A stretch of 64,000 nt of DNA, from contig NZ_JARUND010000001.1 of NCBI RefSeq assembly GCF_036898825.1, forward strand, positions 1,984,001 through 2,048,000. The letters are read 5' to 3'. Below the pieces are notes generated by a model. It saw only the letters and a program-made list of their open reading frames with translations, was not told where the DNA came from and did not search any database. This document shows, in pieces, positions 24,978 to 32,715 of the stretch. Position numbers and translations under genes: made by a program. This DNA is from Streptomyces sp. B21-083. Lineage in GTDB: Bacteria > Actinomycetota > Actinomycetes > Streptomycetales > Streptomycetaceae. Position 1 is the first letter of the stretch; each line of letters opens with the position of its first letter.

Positions 24978-25550
24978 ATGAGCAACATCGCCGTGACCAC
25001 CTGGTCCCTGCAACAGACCGCCCCGACCGACCTGCTCCCCGCGGAGGGCCCCGACGGGGACGTCAGAGTCGTCCGCGCCGAAGTCCGCTCCCCCGAGTTC
25101 AGCCGCTTCCTCTACGCCTCGGTCGGCGGCGACATCCGGTGGACCGACCGGCTGACCTGGACGTACGCCCGCTGGCAGGAGTACCTGGAGCGCCCGGGCG
25201 TCGAGACGTGGGTCGCCTACGACCGCGGCACCCCGGCGGGCTACGTGGAGTTCGAGCCCCAGGACGACGGGGCCGTGGAGATCGTCTACTTCGGGCTGAT
25301 CCCCGCCTTCCGGGGTCGGCGGATCGGCGGGCACCTGCTGTCGTACGGGGCCGCCCGGGCCTGGGACCTCGGGGACCGGTGGCCGGAGCTGGCGCCGACG
25401 AAGCGCGTCTGGCTGCATACCTGCAGCAAGGACGGGGAGCATGCGATGGACAACTATCTGCGCCGCGGCTTCACGCTCTTCGACACCAAGGTCGAGGAGG
25501 AGGCCGAGGTGTCCGCGCCCGGGCCCTGGCCGGGAGCACACAGCATCTGA
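24978..25550 (+). CDS. GNAT-family N-acetyltransferase
   Basis: A 190-residue GCN5-related acetyltransferase. The acetyl-CoA-binding motif A appears as VEIVYFGLIPAFRGRRIGGHLLSYGAARAWDLG (about 100-132), where R/Q-x-x-G-x-G/A is represented by RGRRIGG. The last strand/helix segment is NYLRRGFTLFDTK. The N-terminal half is longer than in minimal GNATs and may define the substrate, which is unknown. ATG 24978 lacks an RBS and may be leaderless. The gene sits between a dispersed repeat and the cys operon leader. Confidence 0.82.
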   Translation: MSNIAVTTWSLQQTAPTDLLPAEGPDGDVRVVRAEVRSPEFSRFLYASVGGDIRWTDRLTWTYARWQEYLERPGVETWVAYDRGTPAGYVEFEPQDDGAVEIVYFGLIPAFRGRRIGGHLLSYGAARAWDLGDRWPELAPTKRVWLHTCSKDGEHAMDNYLRRGFTLFDTKVEEEAEVSAPGPWPGAHSI

Positions 25551-25612
25551 CCTGGTCAGGAAGGGTCGGCCGCGCAGCGTTCGACCTGTCGTGACCCCGC
25601 CATGTGACCGGC

Positions 25613-25647
25613 GACACCCTCATCTCACCGTACGAGACAAGGGTGTC
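25613..25647 (+). promoter_or_regulatory. long inverted repeat upstream of cys operon
   Basis: GACACCCT and AGGGTGTC are perfect 8-bp arms 19 nt apart. A further dyad CTGGAC-tgt-GTCCAG lies at 25664-25678. Both precede the cysteine leader peptide (25701) and are likely promoter or operator elements of the sulfur operon. Confidence 0.45.
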
Positions 25648-25700
25648 CACATGACGGACAATGCTGGACTGTGTCCAGATCGCCGTGACACGCTTCCGTC

Positions 25701-25784
25701 ATGTCTGGAACTGGGATTGCCTTGGTGAGTCGGCGGCACGTCGACCTCGGCCGCATGTCCAGCGCCATCTGTCCGGCGAGCTGA
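25701..25784 (+). CDS. cysteine leader peptide of the cys operon
   Basis: A 27-codon reading frame, ATG 25701 to TGA, ending SRRHVDLGRMSSAICPAS. I recognise the SRRHVDLxRxxSAxC pattern as the actinobacterial leader peptide found upstream of sulfur-assimilation genes. A Cys codon four positions before the stop lets ribosome stalling sense cysteinyl-tRNA shortage and change folding of the downstream leader RNA, which raises expression when cysteine is scarce. The downstream stretch 25824-25869 offers a suitable hairpin. Start could instead be the internal GTG at 25725. Assignment to attenuation is from family knowledge; only sequence and position are seen here. Confidence 0.8.
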   Translation: MSGTGIALVSRRHVDLGRMSSAICPAS

Positions 25785-25823
25785 CCAGCTTTCAGCACCG
25801 TCGATCTCCTCCCTTTGCCTCAG

Positions 25824-25869
25824 CCTGCGCAGAGCCGCGCCAGTCTGACCATGCGCCCTTATGCGCAGG
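25824..25869 (+). promoter_or_regulatory. candidate attenuator hairpin before sirA
   Basis: CCTGCGCA (25824-25831) pairs perfectly with TGCGCAGG (25862-25869). An internal TGCGC at about 25852-25856 could compete for the same left arm, giving alternative folds. It lies between the cysteine leader peptide and the sirA RBS (AAGGA), where attenuation would act. Confidence 0.45.
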
Positions 25870-25908
25870 TAAGAGCAGCTTTCCGCCTGTCCCGAAGGAC
25901 CAAAAAAC

Positions 25909-27603
25909 ATGGCCGCCACCCCGCAGAACCCTGCCGCCGCGCCCCGCCGCAAGGTGAGCCGTCACCGTGGTGAGGGTCAGTGGGCCGCGGGACACTTCAC
26001 CCCGCTCAACGGGAACGAGCAGTTCAAGAAGGACGACGACGGTCTCAATGTGCGGACACGCATTGAGACGATCTACTCCAAGCGGGGCTTCGACTCGATC
26101 GACCCCAACGATCTGCGCGGCCGGATGCGCTGGTGGGGGCTGTACACCCAGCGAAAGCCCGGGATCGACGGCGGCAAGACGGCGATCCTGGAGCCGGAGG
26201 AGCTGGACGACAAGTACTTCATGCTGCGCGTCCGGATCGACGGCGGCCGGCTCACCACCGACCAGCTGCGGGTGATCGGCGAGATCTCGCAGGAGTTCGC
26301 GCGCGGCACGGCCGACCTCACGGACCGGCAGAACGTCCAGTACCACTGGATCCGCATCGAGGACGTCCCGGAGATCTGGAACCGCCTCGAAGCGGTCGGT
26401 CTGTCCACCACCGAGGCCTGCGGTGACACGCCCCGCGTCATCCTCGGTTCGCCGGTCGCCGGGATCGCCGAGGACGAGATCATCGACGGCACGCCCGCCA
26501 TCGAGGTGATCCAGCGCCGGATCATCGGCAACAAGGACTTCTCGAACCTGCCCCGCAAGTTCAAGTCGGCGATCTCCGGCTCACCGCTCCTGGACGTGGC
26601 GCACGAGATCAACGACATCGCGTTCGTCGGCGTGGAGCACCCCGAGCACGGCCCCGGTTTCGACGTCTGGGTCGGCGGCGGCCTCTCCACCAACCCGAAG
26701 ATCGGCCAGCGCCTGGGCGCCTGGGTCTCGCTGGACGAGGTCCCGGACGTCTTCGAGGGCGTCATCTCGATCTTCCGCGACCACGGCTACCGGCGGCTGC
26801 GCACCCGCGCCCGGCTGAAGTTCCTGCTCGCCGACTGGGGCGTGGAGAAGTTCCGCCAGGTCCTGGAGGACGACTACCTGGGGCGCAAGCTGACCGACGG
26901 CCCGGCCCCGGCCCAGCCCGTCGAGCGCTGGCGCGACCACGTCGGCGTCCACCGCCAGAAGGACGGCCGCTTCTACGTCGGTTTCGCCCCGCGCGTGGGC
27001 CGCGTGGACGGCACGCTCCTGACGAAGATCGCCGAACTGGCCGAGGCCCATGGCTCGGGCCGCCTCAGCACCACCGTCGAGCAGAAGATGATCGTGCTCG
27101 ACGTGGAGGAGGCACAGGTCGCCTCGCTCGTCGAGGGCCTGGAGGCACTGGACCTCACCGTCAGGCCGTCCCCGTTCCGGCGCGGCACGATGGCCTGCAC
27201 CGGCATCGAGTACTGCAAGCTCGCGATCGTCGAGACGAAGGCGCGCGGCGCCTCCCTGATCGACGAACTGGAGCGCCGTATCCCGGAGTTCGACGAGCCG
27301 ATCACCATCAACCTCAACGGCTGCCCGAACGCCTGCGCCCGTATCCAGGTCGCGGACATCGGTCTCAAGGGCCAGTTGGTCCTGAACGACGCGGGCGAGC
27401 AGGTCGAGGGCTTCCAGGTCCACCTGGGCGGCGCCCTCGGTCTGGAGGCCGGTTTCGGCCGCAAGGTCCGTGGTCTGAAGGTGACTTCGGAGGAGCTGCC
27501 GGACTACGTCGAGCGCGTGCTGAAGAACTTCCAGGCCGAGCGCGAGGACGGCGAGCGGTTCGCCACCTGGGCCGCCCGCGCCTCCGAGGAGGCACTGTCG
27601 TGA
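25909..27603 (+). CDS. sirA: ferredoxin-dependent sulfite reductase (SirA/NirA family)
   Basis: A 564-residue siroheme/[4Fe-4S] enzyme reducing sulfite to sulfide with six electrons from ferredoxin. Four cluster ligands are visible at Cys430, Cys436 (ACTGIEYC) and Cys472, Cys476 (NGCPNAC). Tyr79 (WWGLYTQ) and Cys171 (TEACGD) match, with the same 92-residue spacing, the covalently linked Tyr69-Cys161 pair of the Mycobacterium tuberculosis enzyme. This favours sulfite over nitrite reductase. Two duplicated ferrodoxin-reductase-like halves are seen. The RBS AAGGA lies upstream. The stop overlaps the GTG of a small zinc-ribbon gene. Siroheme is supplied by the chelatase encoded at the end of the operon. 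Confidence 0.95.
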   Translation: MAATPQNPAAAPRRKVSRHRGEGQWAAGHFTPLNGNEQFKKDDDGLNVRTRIETIYSKRGFDSIDPNDLRGRMRWWGLYTQRKPGIDGGKTAILEPEELDDKYFMLRVRIDGGRLTTDQLRVIGEISQEFARGTADLTDRQNVQYHWIRIEDVPEIWNRLEAVGLSTTEACGDTPRVILGSPVAGIAEDEIIDGTPAIEVIQRRIIGNKDFSNLPRKFKSAISGSPLLDVAHEINDIAFVGVEHPEHGPGFDVWVGGGLSTNPKIGQRLGAWVSLDEVPDVFEGVISIFRDHGYRRLRTRARLKFLLADWGVEKFRQVLEDDYLGRKLTDGPAPAQPVERWRDHVGVHRQKDGRFYVGFAPRVGRVDGTLLTKIAELAEAHGSGRLSTTVEQKMIVLDVEEAQVASLVEGLEALDLTVRPSPFRRGTMACTGIEYCKLAIVETKARGASLIDELERRIPEFDEPITINLNGCPNACARIQVADIGLKGQLVLNDAGEQVEGFQVHLGGALGLEAGFGRKVRGLKVTSEELPDYVERVLKNFQAEREDGERFATWAARASEEALS

Positions 27604-27788
27604 GCGAGCGCGCAGCCCCCTTCTACTGCCCCTACTGCGGCGACGAGGACCTCCGGCCGAGCGAATCCGCCGAAGGCGGCCACGGCGCCTGGGAATGCGG
27701 AGCCTGCAATCGAGCCTTCCAGTTGAAGTTCCTCGGGCTCCTCGCCCGCGGATTTCAGCACCGGGAAACCGGAGGGGACGAGATATGA
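27600..27788 (+). CDS. small zinc-ribbon protein in the cys operon
   Basis: A 62-residue protein with two Cys pairs, CPYCGDEDL and CGACNRAF, spaced as in a rubredoxin-like or zinc-ribbon knuckle. The GTG start overlaps the sirA stop and its own stop overlaps the cysH ATG, both by four bases, so expression is tightly coupled to both. Small proteins at this place are common in actinobacterial sulfite-reductase operons. They may help electron transfer, metal delivery or regulation; no function is known to me. Confidence 0.8.
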   Translation: MSERAAPFYCPYCGDEDLRPSESAEGGHGAWECGACNRAFQLKFLGLLARGFQHRETGGDEI

Positions 27789-28495
27789 CCACGGTTCAGG
27801 AAGACCGTACGACCGACGAGCTGAAGGCACTCGCCGAGCAGGCGGGACGTGACCTGGAGGACGCCTCCGCGCTGGAGATCCTCCAGTGGGCCACCACCAC
27901 CTTCGGCAAGCGCTTCTGCGTGACCTCCTCCATGGAGGACGCGGTGGTCGCCCACCTCGCCTCCCGCGCCATGCCCGGCGTGGACGTCGTGTTCCTCGAC
28001 ACCGGCTACCACTTCCCCGAGACCATCGGCACCCGTGACGCGGTCGAGGCCGTGATGGACGTCCGCGTCCTCACCCTCACCCCCGTCCAGACGGTCGCCG
28101 AGCAGGACGCCGAGTACGGTCCGAAGCTGCACGACCGCGACCCCGACCTGTGCTGCAAGCTGCGCAAGGTCGAGCCCCTGGAGCGCGGCCTCAAGGGGTA
28201 CGCGGCCTGGGCGACCGGCCTGCGCCGCGACGAGTCCCCGACCCGGGCGAACACCCCGGTCGTCAGCTGGGACGAGAAGCGGCAGAAGGTCAAGGTCTCC
28301 CCGATCGCCCGCTGGACGCAGGACGACGTGGACGCGTACGTCGCCGAACACGGCGTCCTGACCAACCCGTTGCTGATGGACGGCTACCCGTCCGTCGGCT
28401 GCGCGCCCTGCACCCGCCGGGTGCTGGAGGGCGAGGACGCGCGCGCCGGCCGCTGGGCGGGCCGCGGCAAGACCGAGTGCGGGCTGCACGGCTGA
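27785..28495 (+). CDS. cysH: phosphoadenylyl/adenylyl-sulfate reductase (CysH)
   Basis: A 236-residue PP-loop-type reductase. TSSMEDAVVAHLASRAMPGVDVVFLDTGYHFPET is the substrate-binding start. Cys123-Cys124 (LCCKLRK) and Cys206-x-x-Cys209 (GCAPC) are the [4Fe-4S] ligands found in APS-type reductases and missing from PAPS-only E. coli CysH. The C-terminal ECGLH holds the catalytic Cys that forms the thiosulfonate. It reduces activated sulfate to sulfite for SirA, using thioredoxin. ATG 27785 overlaps the previous stop. The cluster motif suggests APS as substrate, so CysC may supply PAPS for other uses. Confidence 0.95.
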   Translation: MTTVQEDRTTDELKALAEQAGRDLEDASALEILQWATTTFGKRFCVTSSMEDAVVAHLASRAMPGVDVVFLDTGYHFPETIGTRDAVEAVMDVRVLTLTPVQTVAEQDAEYGPKLHDRDPDLCCKLRKVEPLERGLKGYAAWATGLRRDESPTRANTPVVSWDEKRQKVKVSPIARWTQDDVDAYVAEHGVLTNPLLMDGYPSVGCAPCTRRVLEGEDARAGRWAGRGKTECGLHG

Positions 28496-28539
28496 TGAAC
28501 CAGACCGAGACCGCGACCCCCGAGGACCAGGAGATACCA

Positions 28540-29076
28540 GTGACGACCGGAGCCACCGTATGGCTCACGGGTCTGCCGAGCGCCGGCAAGACCACCATCG
28601 CGTACGAACTGGCGGGCCGGCTGCGCGAGGAGGGCCACCTCGTCGAGGTGCTGGACGGCGACGAGATCCGTGAGTTCATCTCGGCGGGCCTCGGCTTCAG
28701 CCGCGAGGACCGGCACACGAACGTGCGGCGCATCGGCTTCCTCGCCGAACTGCTCGCCCGTAACGGCGTCAAGACGCTGGTCCCGGTGATCGCACCGTAC
28801 GCCGACAGCCGCGAGGCCGTGCGCAAGCGTCACCAGGAGAGCGGCGCCCCGTACGTCGAGGTGCATGTGGCGACCCCGGTCGAGGTGTGCTCCGTACGCG
28901 ATGTGAAGGGTCTGTACGCCAAGCAGGCCGCGGGCGAACTGACCGGGCTCACCGGGGTCGACGACCCGTACGAGGAGCCCGAGACGCCCGATCTGCGGAT
29001 CGAGTCGCAGGACCAGACCGTCCAGGAATCCGCCGCCGCGGTCCACGCGCTGCTCACCGAGAGGGGACTGGCATGA
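28540..29076 (+). CDS. cysC: adenylyl-sulfate kinase (CysC)
   Basis: A 178-residue P-loop kinase that phosphorylates APS to PAPS. Walker A is GLPSAGKTT (about residues 10-18), followed by LDGDEIREF and LGFSREDRHTNVRRIGFLA, the APS-binding segments, and DVKGLYAKQAAGEL. GTG 28540 is chosen because AGGAG precedes it and homologues begin TTGATVWLTGL; the in-frame ATG at 28495, overlapping the cysH stop as TGATG, would add 15 residues. The stop overlaps the cysD ATG by four bases. Presence beside an APS-type CysH suggests PAPS is wanted for sulfation or both routes operate. Confidence 0.93.
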   Translation: MTTGATVWLTGLPSAGKTTIAYELAGRLREEGHLVEVLDGDEIREFISAGLGFSREDRHTNVRRIGFLAELLARNGVKTLVPVIAPYADSREAVRKRHQESGAPYVEVHVATPVEVCSVRDVKGLYAKQAAGELTGLTGVDDPYEEPETPDLRIESQDQTVQESAAAVHALLTERGLA

Positions 29077-30014
29077 CGACCACCGTTGCCAAGACGCACG
29101 GGGGCGAGACGGACGCCCCCTACACCCTCTCCCACCTGGACGCCCTCGAGTCCGAGGCCGTGCACATCTTCCGCGAGGTGGCGGGTGAGTTCGAGCGGCC
29201 GGTGATCCTCTTCTCCGGCGGCAAGGACTCCATCGTCATGCTGCACCTGGCGCTGAAGGCCTTCGCCCCCGCGGCGATCCCCTTCACGCTGCTGCACGTG
29301 GACACCGGGCACAACTTCCCCGAGGTGCTGGAGTACCGGGACCGCGCGGTCGAGCGGCACGGCCTGCGGCTGCATGTCGCCTCCGTGCAGGACTACATCG
29401 ACCGCGGAGTGCTGAAGGAACGTCCGGACGGGGTGCGCAACCCGCTGCAGACGCTGCCGCTGACGGAGAAGATCCAGGCCGAGAAGTTCGACGCCGTCTT
29501 CGGCGGCGGGCGGCGCGACGAGGAGAAGGCCCGCGCCAAGGAGCGGGTGTTCTCGCTGCGGGACGAGTTCTCGCAGTGGGACCCTCGCCGGCAGCGCCCG
29601 GAGCTGTGGAACCTCTACAACGGGCGGCACGCGCCCGGTGAGCACGTCCGGGTCTTCCCGCTCTCCAACTGGACCGAGCTGGACGTCTGGCAGTACATCG
29701 CCCGCGAGGGCATCGAGCTGCCGGACATCTACTTCGCGCACGAGCGTGAGGTGTTCCAGCGGGCCGGGATGTGGCTGACCGCCGGCGAGTGGGGCGGGCC
29801 CAAGTCCGACGAGACCACTCAGAAGCGGCAGGTCCGCTACCGCACGGTCGGCGACATGTCCTGCACGGGTGCCGTCGACTCCGACGCGGTGACACTGGAC
29901 GACGTCATCACCGAGATCGCCGCCTCCCGGCTCACCGAGCGGGGCGCCACCCGCGCCGACGACAAGCTGTCCGAGGCCGCGATGGAAGACCGCAAGCGCG
30001 AGGGGTACTTCTAG
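29073..30014 (+). CDS. cysD: sulfate adenylyltransferase subunit 2 (CysD)
   Basis: A 313-residue ATP sulfurylase small subunit. The PP-loop appears as ILFSGGKDSIVMLHLALK (about 47-64), and the family stretches LLHVDTGHNFPEVLEYRD, FGGGRRDEEKARAKER and WNLYNGRHAPGEHVRVFPLSNWTELDVWQYI follow. It forms APS from ATP and sulfate with the GTPase CysN encoded two bases downstream. ATGA overlap with cysC. Full length for the family. Confidence 0.96.
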   Translation: MTTTVAKTHGGETDAPYTLSHLDALESEAVHIFREVAGEFERPVILFSGGKDSIVMLHLALKAFAPAAIPFTLLHVDTGHNFPEVLEYRDRAVERHGLRLHVASVQDYIDRGVLKERPDGVRNPLQTLPLTEKIQAEKFDAVFGGGRRDEEKARAKERVFSLRDEFSQWDPRRQRPELWNLYNGRHAPGEHVRVFPLSNWTELDVWQYIAREGIELPDIYFAHEREVFQRAGMWLTAGEWGGPKSDETTQKRQVRYRTVGDMSCTGAVDSDAVTLDDVITEIAASRLTERGATRADDKLSEAAMEDRKREGYF

Positions 30015-30016
30015 CC

Positions 30017-31354
30017 ATGACCACGACCACGGAACTCACGGAACTGTCCGAGACCACGCTCCTGCGGTTCGCCACCGCCGGTTCCGTCGACGACGGCAAG
30101 TCCACCCTCGTGGGCCGGCTGCTGCACGACTCCAAGTCGATCCTCAGCGACCAGTTGGAGGCCGTCGAGCGCGCCTCGGCGAGCCGCGGCCAGGACACCC
30201 CCGACCTCGCGCTGCTCACGGACGGCCTGCGCGCCGAGCGCGAGCAGGGCATCACCATCGACGTCGCGTACCGCTACTTCGCGACGCCGAAGCGCCGGTT
30301 CATCCTCGCCGACACACCCGGCCACGTGCAGTACACCCGCAACATGGTGACGGGTGCCTCCACGGCCGAGCTGACGGTGATCCTGATCGACGCCCGCAAC
30401 GGCGTCGTCGAGCAGACCCGCCGGCACGCGGCCCTCGCGGCGCTGCTGCGCGTCCCGCACGTCGTCCTCGCGGTCAACAAGATGGACCTGGTCGACTACC
30501 AGGAGTCCGTGTTCGCCGCGATCGCCGAGGAGTTCACGGCGTACGCGCTGGAGCTGGGCGTCCCGGAGATCACCGCGATCCCGATCTCCGCGCTGGCCGG
30601 CGACAACGTGGTGGACCCGTCCGCGAACATGGACTGGTACGGCGGGCCGACCTTCCTGGAGCACCTGGAGACGGTCCCGGTCACCCACGACCTCAGCCAC
30701 TGCCACGCCCGCCTTCCCGTGCAGTACGTGATCCGGCCGCAGACCGCCGAGCACCCCGACTACCGGGGTTACGCGGGCCAGATCGCCGCCGGTTCCTTCC
30801 GCGTCGGCGAGTCCGTGACGGTCCTGCCGTCGGGCCACGCGTCGAGGATCGCCGGCATCGACCTGCTCGGCGTGGCCGTCGACATCGCCTATACGACGCA
30901 GTCGGTGACCGTCCTCCTGGAGGACGACATCGACATCTCGCGCGGCGACCTGATCGTGCCCAGCAAGGACGCGCCGCCGACCACGCAGGACGTCGAGGCG
31001 ACCGTGTGCCATGTCGCCGACGCGCCGCTGACGGTCGGCCACCGGGTACTCCTCAAGCACGGCACCCGTACGGTCAAGGCGATCGTCAAGGACATCCCGT
31101 CCCGTCTCACGCTCGACGACCTGTCCCTGCACCCGCATCCGGGACAGCTCGTCGCCAACGACATCGGCCGGGTGAAGATCCGTACCGCCGAGCCGCTGCC
31201 CGTCGACTCGTACGCCGACTCGCGGCGCACCGGCTCGTTCATCCTGATCGACCCGAACGACGGCACCACGCTCACCGCGGGCATGGTCGGCGAGTCGTTC
31301 GCGTCCCCGGAGCCCGTCAAGGACGAGGCCGAGGACGACGGGTGGGACTTCTGA
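30017..31354 (+). CDS. cysN: sulfate adenylyltransferase GTPase subunit 1 (CysN)
   Basis: A 445-residue EF-Tu-like GTPase. G1 is AGSVDDGKST (about 21-30), G3 is DTPGHVQYTRNM and G4 is NKMD. Beta-barrel domains follow to the C-terminus. GTP hydrolysis drives APS formation by CysD. There is no fused CysC domain at the C-terminus, in keeping with the separate cysC upstream. The ATG is two bases after the cysD stop. Confidence 0.96.
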   Translation: MTTTTELTELSETTLLRFATAGSVDDGKSTLVGRLLHDSKSILSDQLEAVERASASRGQDTPDLALLTDGLRAEREQGITIDVAYRYFATPKRRFILADTPGHVQYTRNMVTGASTAELTVILIDARNGVVEQTRRHAALAALLRVPHVVLAVNKMDLVDYQESVFAAIAEEFTAYALELGVPEITAIPISALAGDNVVDPSANMDWYGGPTFLEHLETVPVTHDLSHCHARLPVQYVIRPQTAEHPDYRGYAGQIAAGSFRVGESVTVLPSGHASRIAGIDLLGVAVDIAYTTQSVTVLLEDDIDISRGDLIVPSKDAPPTTQDVEATVCHVADAPLTVGHRVLLKHGTRTVKAIVKDIPSRLTLDDLSLHPHPGQLVANDIGRVKIRTAEPLPVDSYADSRRTGSFILIDPNDGTTLTAGMVGESFASPEPVKDEAEDDGWDF

Positions 31355-31355
31355 C

Positions 31356-31460
31356 ATGAACTCCACCGACTACTTCTCCACGTTCGCGAAGGAGGGCGGC
31401 CGCGTCGGCAGCGGTGCGCTCGGCAGCGGGCAGGGCGGGGTGGGGCGATGTGCGTGCTGA
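31356..31460 (+). CDS. possible second cysteine-sensing short ORF before transporter genes
   Basis: A 34-codon frame whose ATG lies one base after the cysN stop, with GGGTGGGA upstream. It ends G-R-C-A-C followed by TGA, so two Cys codons are placed just before the stop. It precedes the sulfonate-type transporter genes. Alternative RNA pairings flank these codons. It does not match the SRRHVDL leader family. It could be a cysteine-responsive attenuation ORF, or a chance frame; the regulatory role is inference. Confidence 0.35.
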   Translation: MNSTDYFSTFAKEGGRVGSGALGSGQGGVGRCAC

Positions 31461-31499
31461 CGTACGCGCACCGCTTGCGCGCCCTGTCCCCCCACCGCC
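31431..31499 (+). promoter_or_regulatory. mutually exclusive hairpins before the ssu-type genes
   Basis: CAGGGCG (31431-31437) can pair with CGCCCTG (31480-31486), while the overlapping GGCGGGGTGGGG (31434-31445) can pair, with a 2-nt bulge, with CCCCCCACCGCC (31488-31499). Both cannot form together. The Cys codons of the short ORF sit inside the first loop, which would suit attenuation. Hand-folded only. Confidence 0.35.
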
Positions 31500-31574
31500 G
31501 TAGACGAAAACCTGCCGACCTCCCGGCCACGACCTGAGGGCGTGACCGCCGGGCCTCCGAGAGGAACCCCTCCC

Positions 31575-32678
31575 GTGCCTGCAAGCTCCGCTCTTCGCCG
31601 CAGCCTCGCGGTCATGGCCGCGCTGCCTCTCCTCACCCTCGCCGCCTGCGGCTACGGCTCCCAGGCGAAGGACGACAACACCGCCAAGGTCGCCGCCGGG
31701 GCCGAGAAGATCGACGGTCTCGACTCCGTCAGGATCGGTTACTTCGGGAACCTGACCCACGGGACCGCGCTGGTCGCCAACCAGAAGGGCTTCTTCCAGA
31801 AGGAGCTCGGCGCCACGAAGGCGAAGTACGCGACCTTCAACGCCGGCCCGTCCGAGATCGAGGCGCTCAACTCCCAGTCCATCGACATCGGCTGGATCGG
31901 CCCGTCCCCGGCGATCAACGGGTACACCAAGTCCGACGGCAAGAACCTGAAGATCATCGGCGGTTCGGCGTCCGGCGGCGTGAAGCTCGTGGTCAACCCG
32001 GACAAGATCAAGTCCATCAAGGACCTCAAGGGCAAGAAGATCGCGACCCCTCAGCTCGGCAACACGCAGGACGTGGCCTTCCTCAACTGGATCGCGGACC
32101 AGGGCTGGAAGGTCGACGCGCAGAGCGGCAAGGGTGACGTCACCGTCGTCCGCACCGACAACAAGATCACGCCGGACGCTTACAAGTCCGGTTCCGTCGA
32201 CGGCGCCTGGGTGCCGGAGCCGACCGCGTCCAAGCTGGTCGCCGAGGGCGGCAAGGTGCTCCTCGACGAAGCCTCGCTGTGGCCCGACAAGAAGTTCGTG
32301 ATCACGAACATCATCGTGCGGCAGGACTTCCTGAAGAAGCACCCGAAGGCCGTCGAGGCGGTGCTCAAGGCCTCGGTGGAGGCCAACAAGTGGATCAACG
32401 CCAACCCCGACGAGGCGAAGACGGCGGCGAACAAGCAGCTGGGCATCGACTCGGGCAAGGAACTTCCGGCCGCTGTCCTGGACCCGGCCTGGAAGTCGAT
32501 CCAGTTCACCGACGACCCGCTGGCCGCCACCCTCAACACCGAGGCGGAACACGCGGTCAAGGCCGGTCTGCTGGAGAAGCCGAACCTGAAGGACATCTAC
32601 GACCTGACGATCCTCAACAAGGTCCTCAAGGCCGCGGGCGAGAGCACGGTCAGCGCCGCCGGTCTCGGCACGAGCTGA
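31575..32678 (+). CDS. ssuA: sulfonate-type ABC transporter substrate-binding lipoprotein
   Basis: A 367-residue periplasmic-binding-protein-type lipoprotein. The signal ends with the lipobox LAAC (LLTLAACGYG). The SsuA/TauA/NrtA-like fold (NMT1/THI5-type) begins VRIGYFGNLTHGTALVANQKGFFQKELG and continues with NAGPSEIEALNSQSIDIGWIGPSPAINGY. Members bind alkanesulfonates, taurine, nitrate or aromatic sulfonates. The position inside the cys operon argues for a sulfur compound; sulfate itself is less likely, as CysP/Sbp belong to another class. GTG 31575 has GAGAGGA nine bases upstream. The exact substrate is not readable. Confidence 0.85.
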   Translation: MPASSALRRSLAVMAALPLLTLAACGYGSQAKDDNTAKVAAGAEKIDGLDSVRIGYFGNLTHGTALVANQKGFFQKELGATKAKYATFNAGPSEIEALNSQSIDIGWIGPSPAINGYTKSDGKNLKIIGGSASGGVKLVVNPDKIKSIKDLKGKKIATPQLGNTQDVAFLNWIADQGWKVDAQSGKGDVTVVRTDNKITPDAYKSGSVDGAWVPEPTASKLVAEGGKVLLDEASLWPDKKFVITNIIVRQDFLKKHPKAVEAVLKASVEANKWINANPDEAKTAANKQLGIDSGKELPAAVLDPAWKSIQFTDDPLAATLNTEAEHAVKAGLLEKPNLKDIYDLTILNKVLKAAGESTVSAAGLGTS

Positions 32679-32715
32679 CGCAGGAAACCCGACGAGTTCC
32701 CAGGAGGTGACGACC

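Noticed and set aside
31449..31538. Alternative 29-codon ORF starting ATGTGC before the transporter genes
   Set aside because: It overlaps the other short ORF in another frame, its only Cys is at position 2 and it lacks the leader-peptide pattern.
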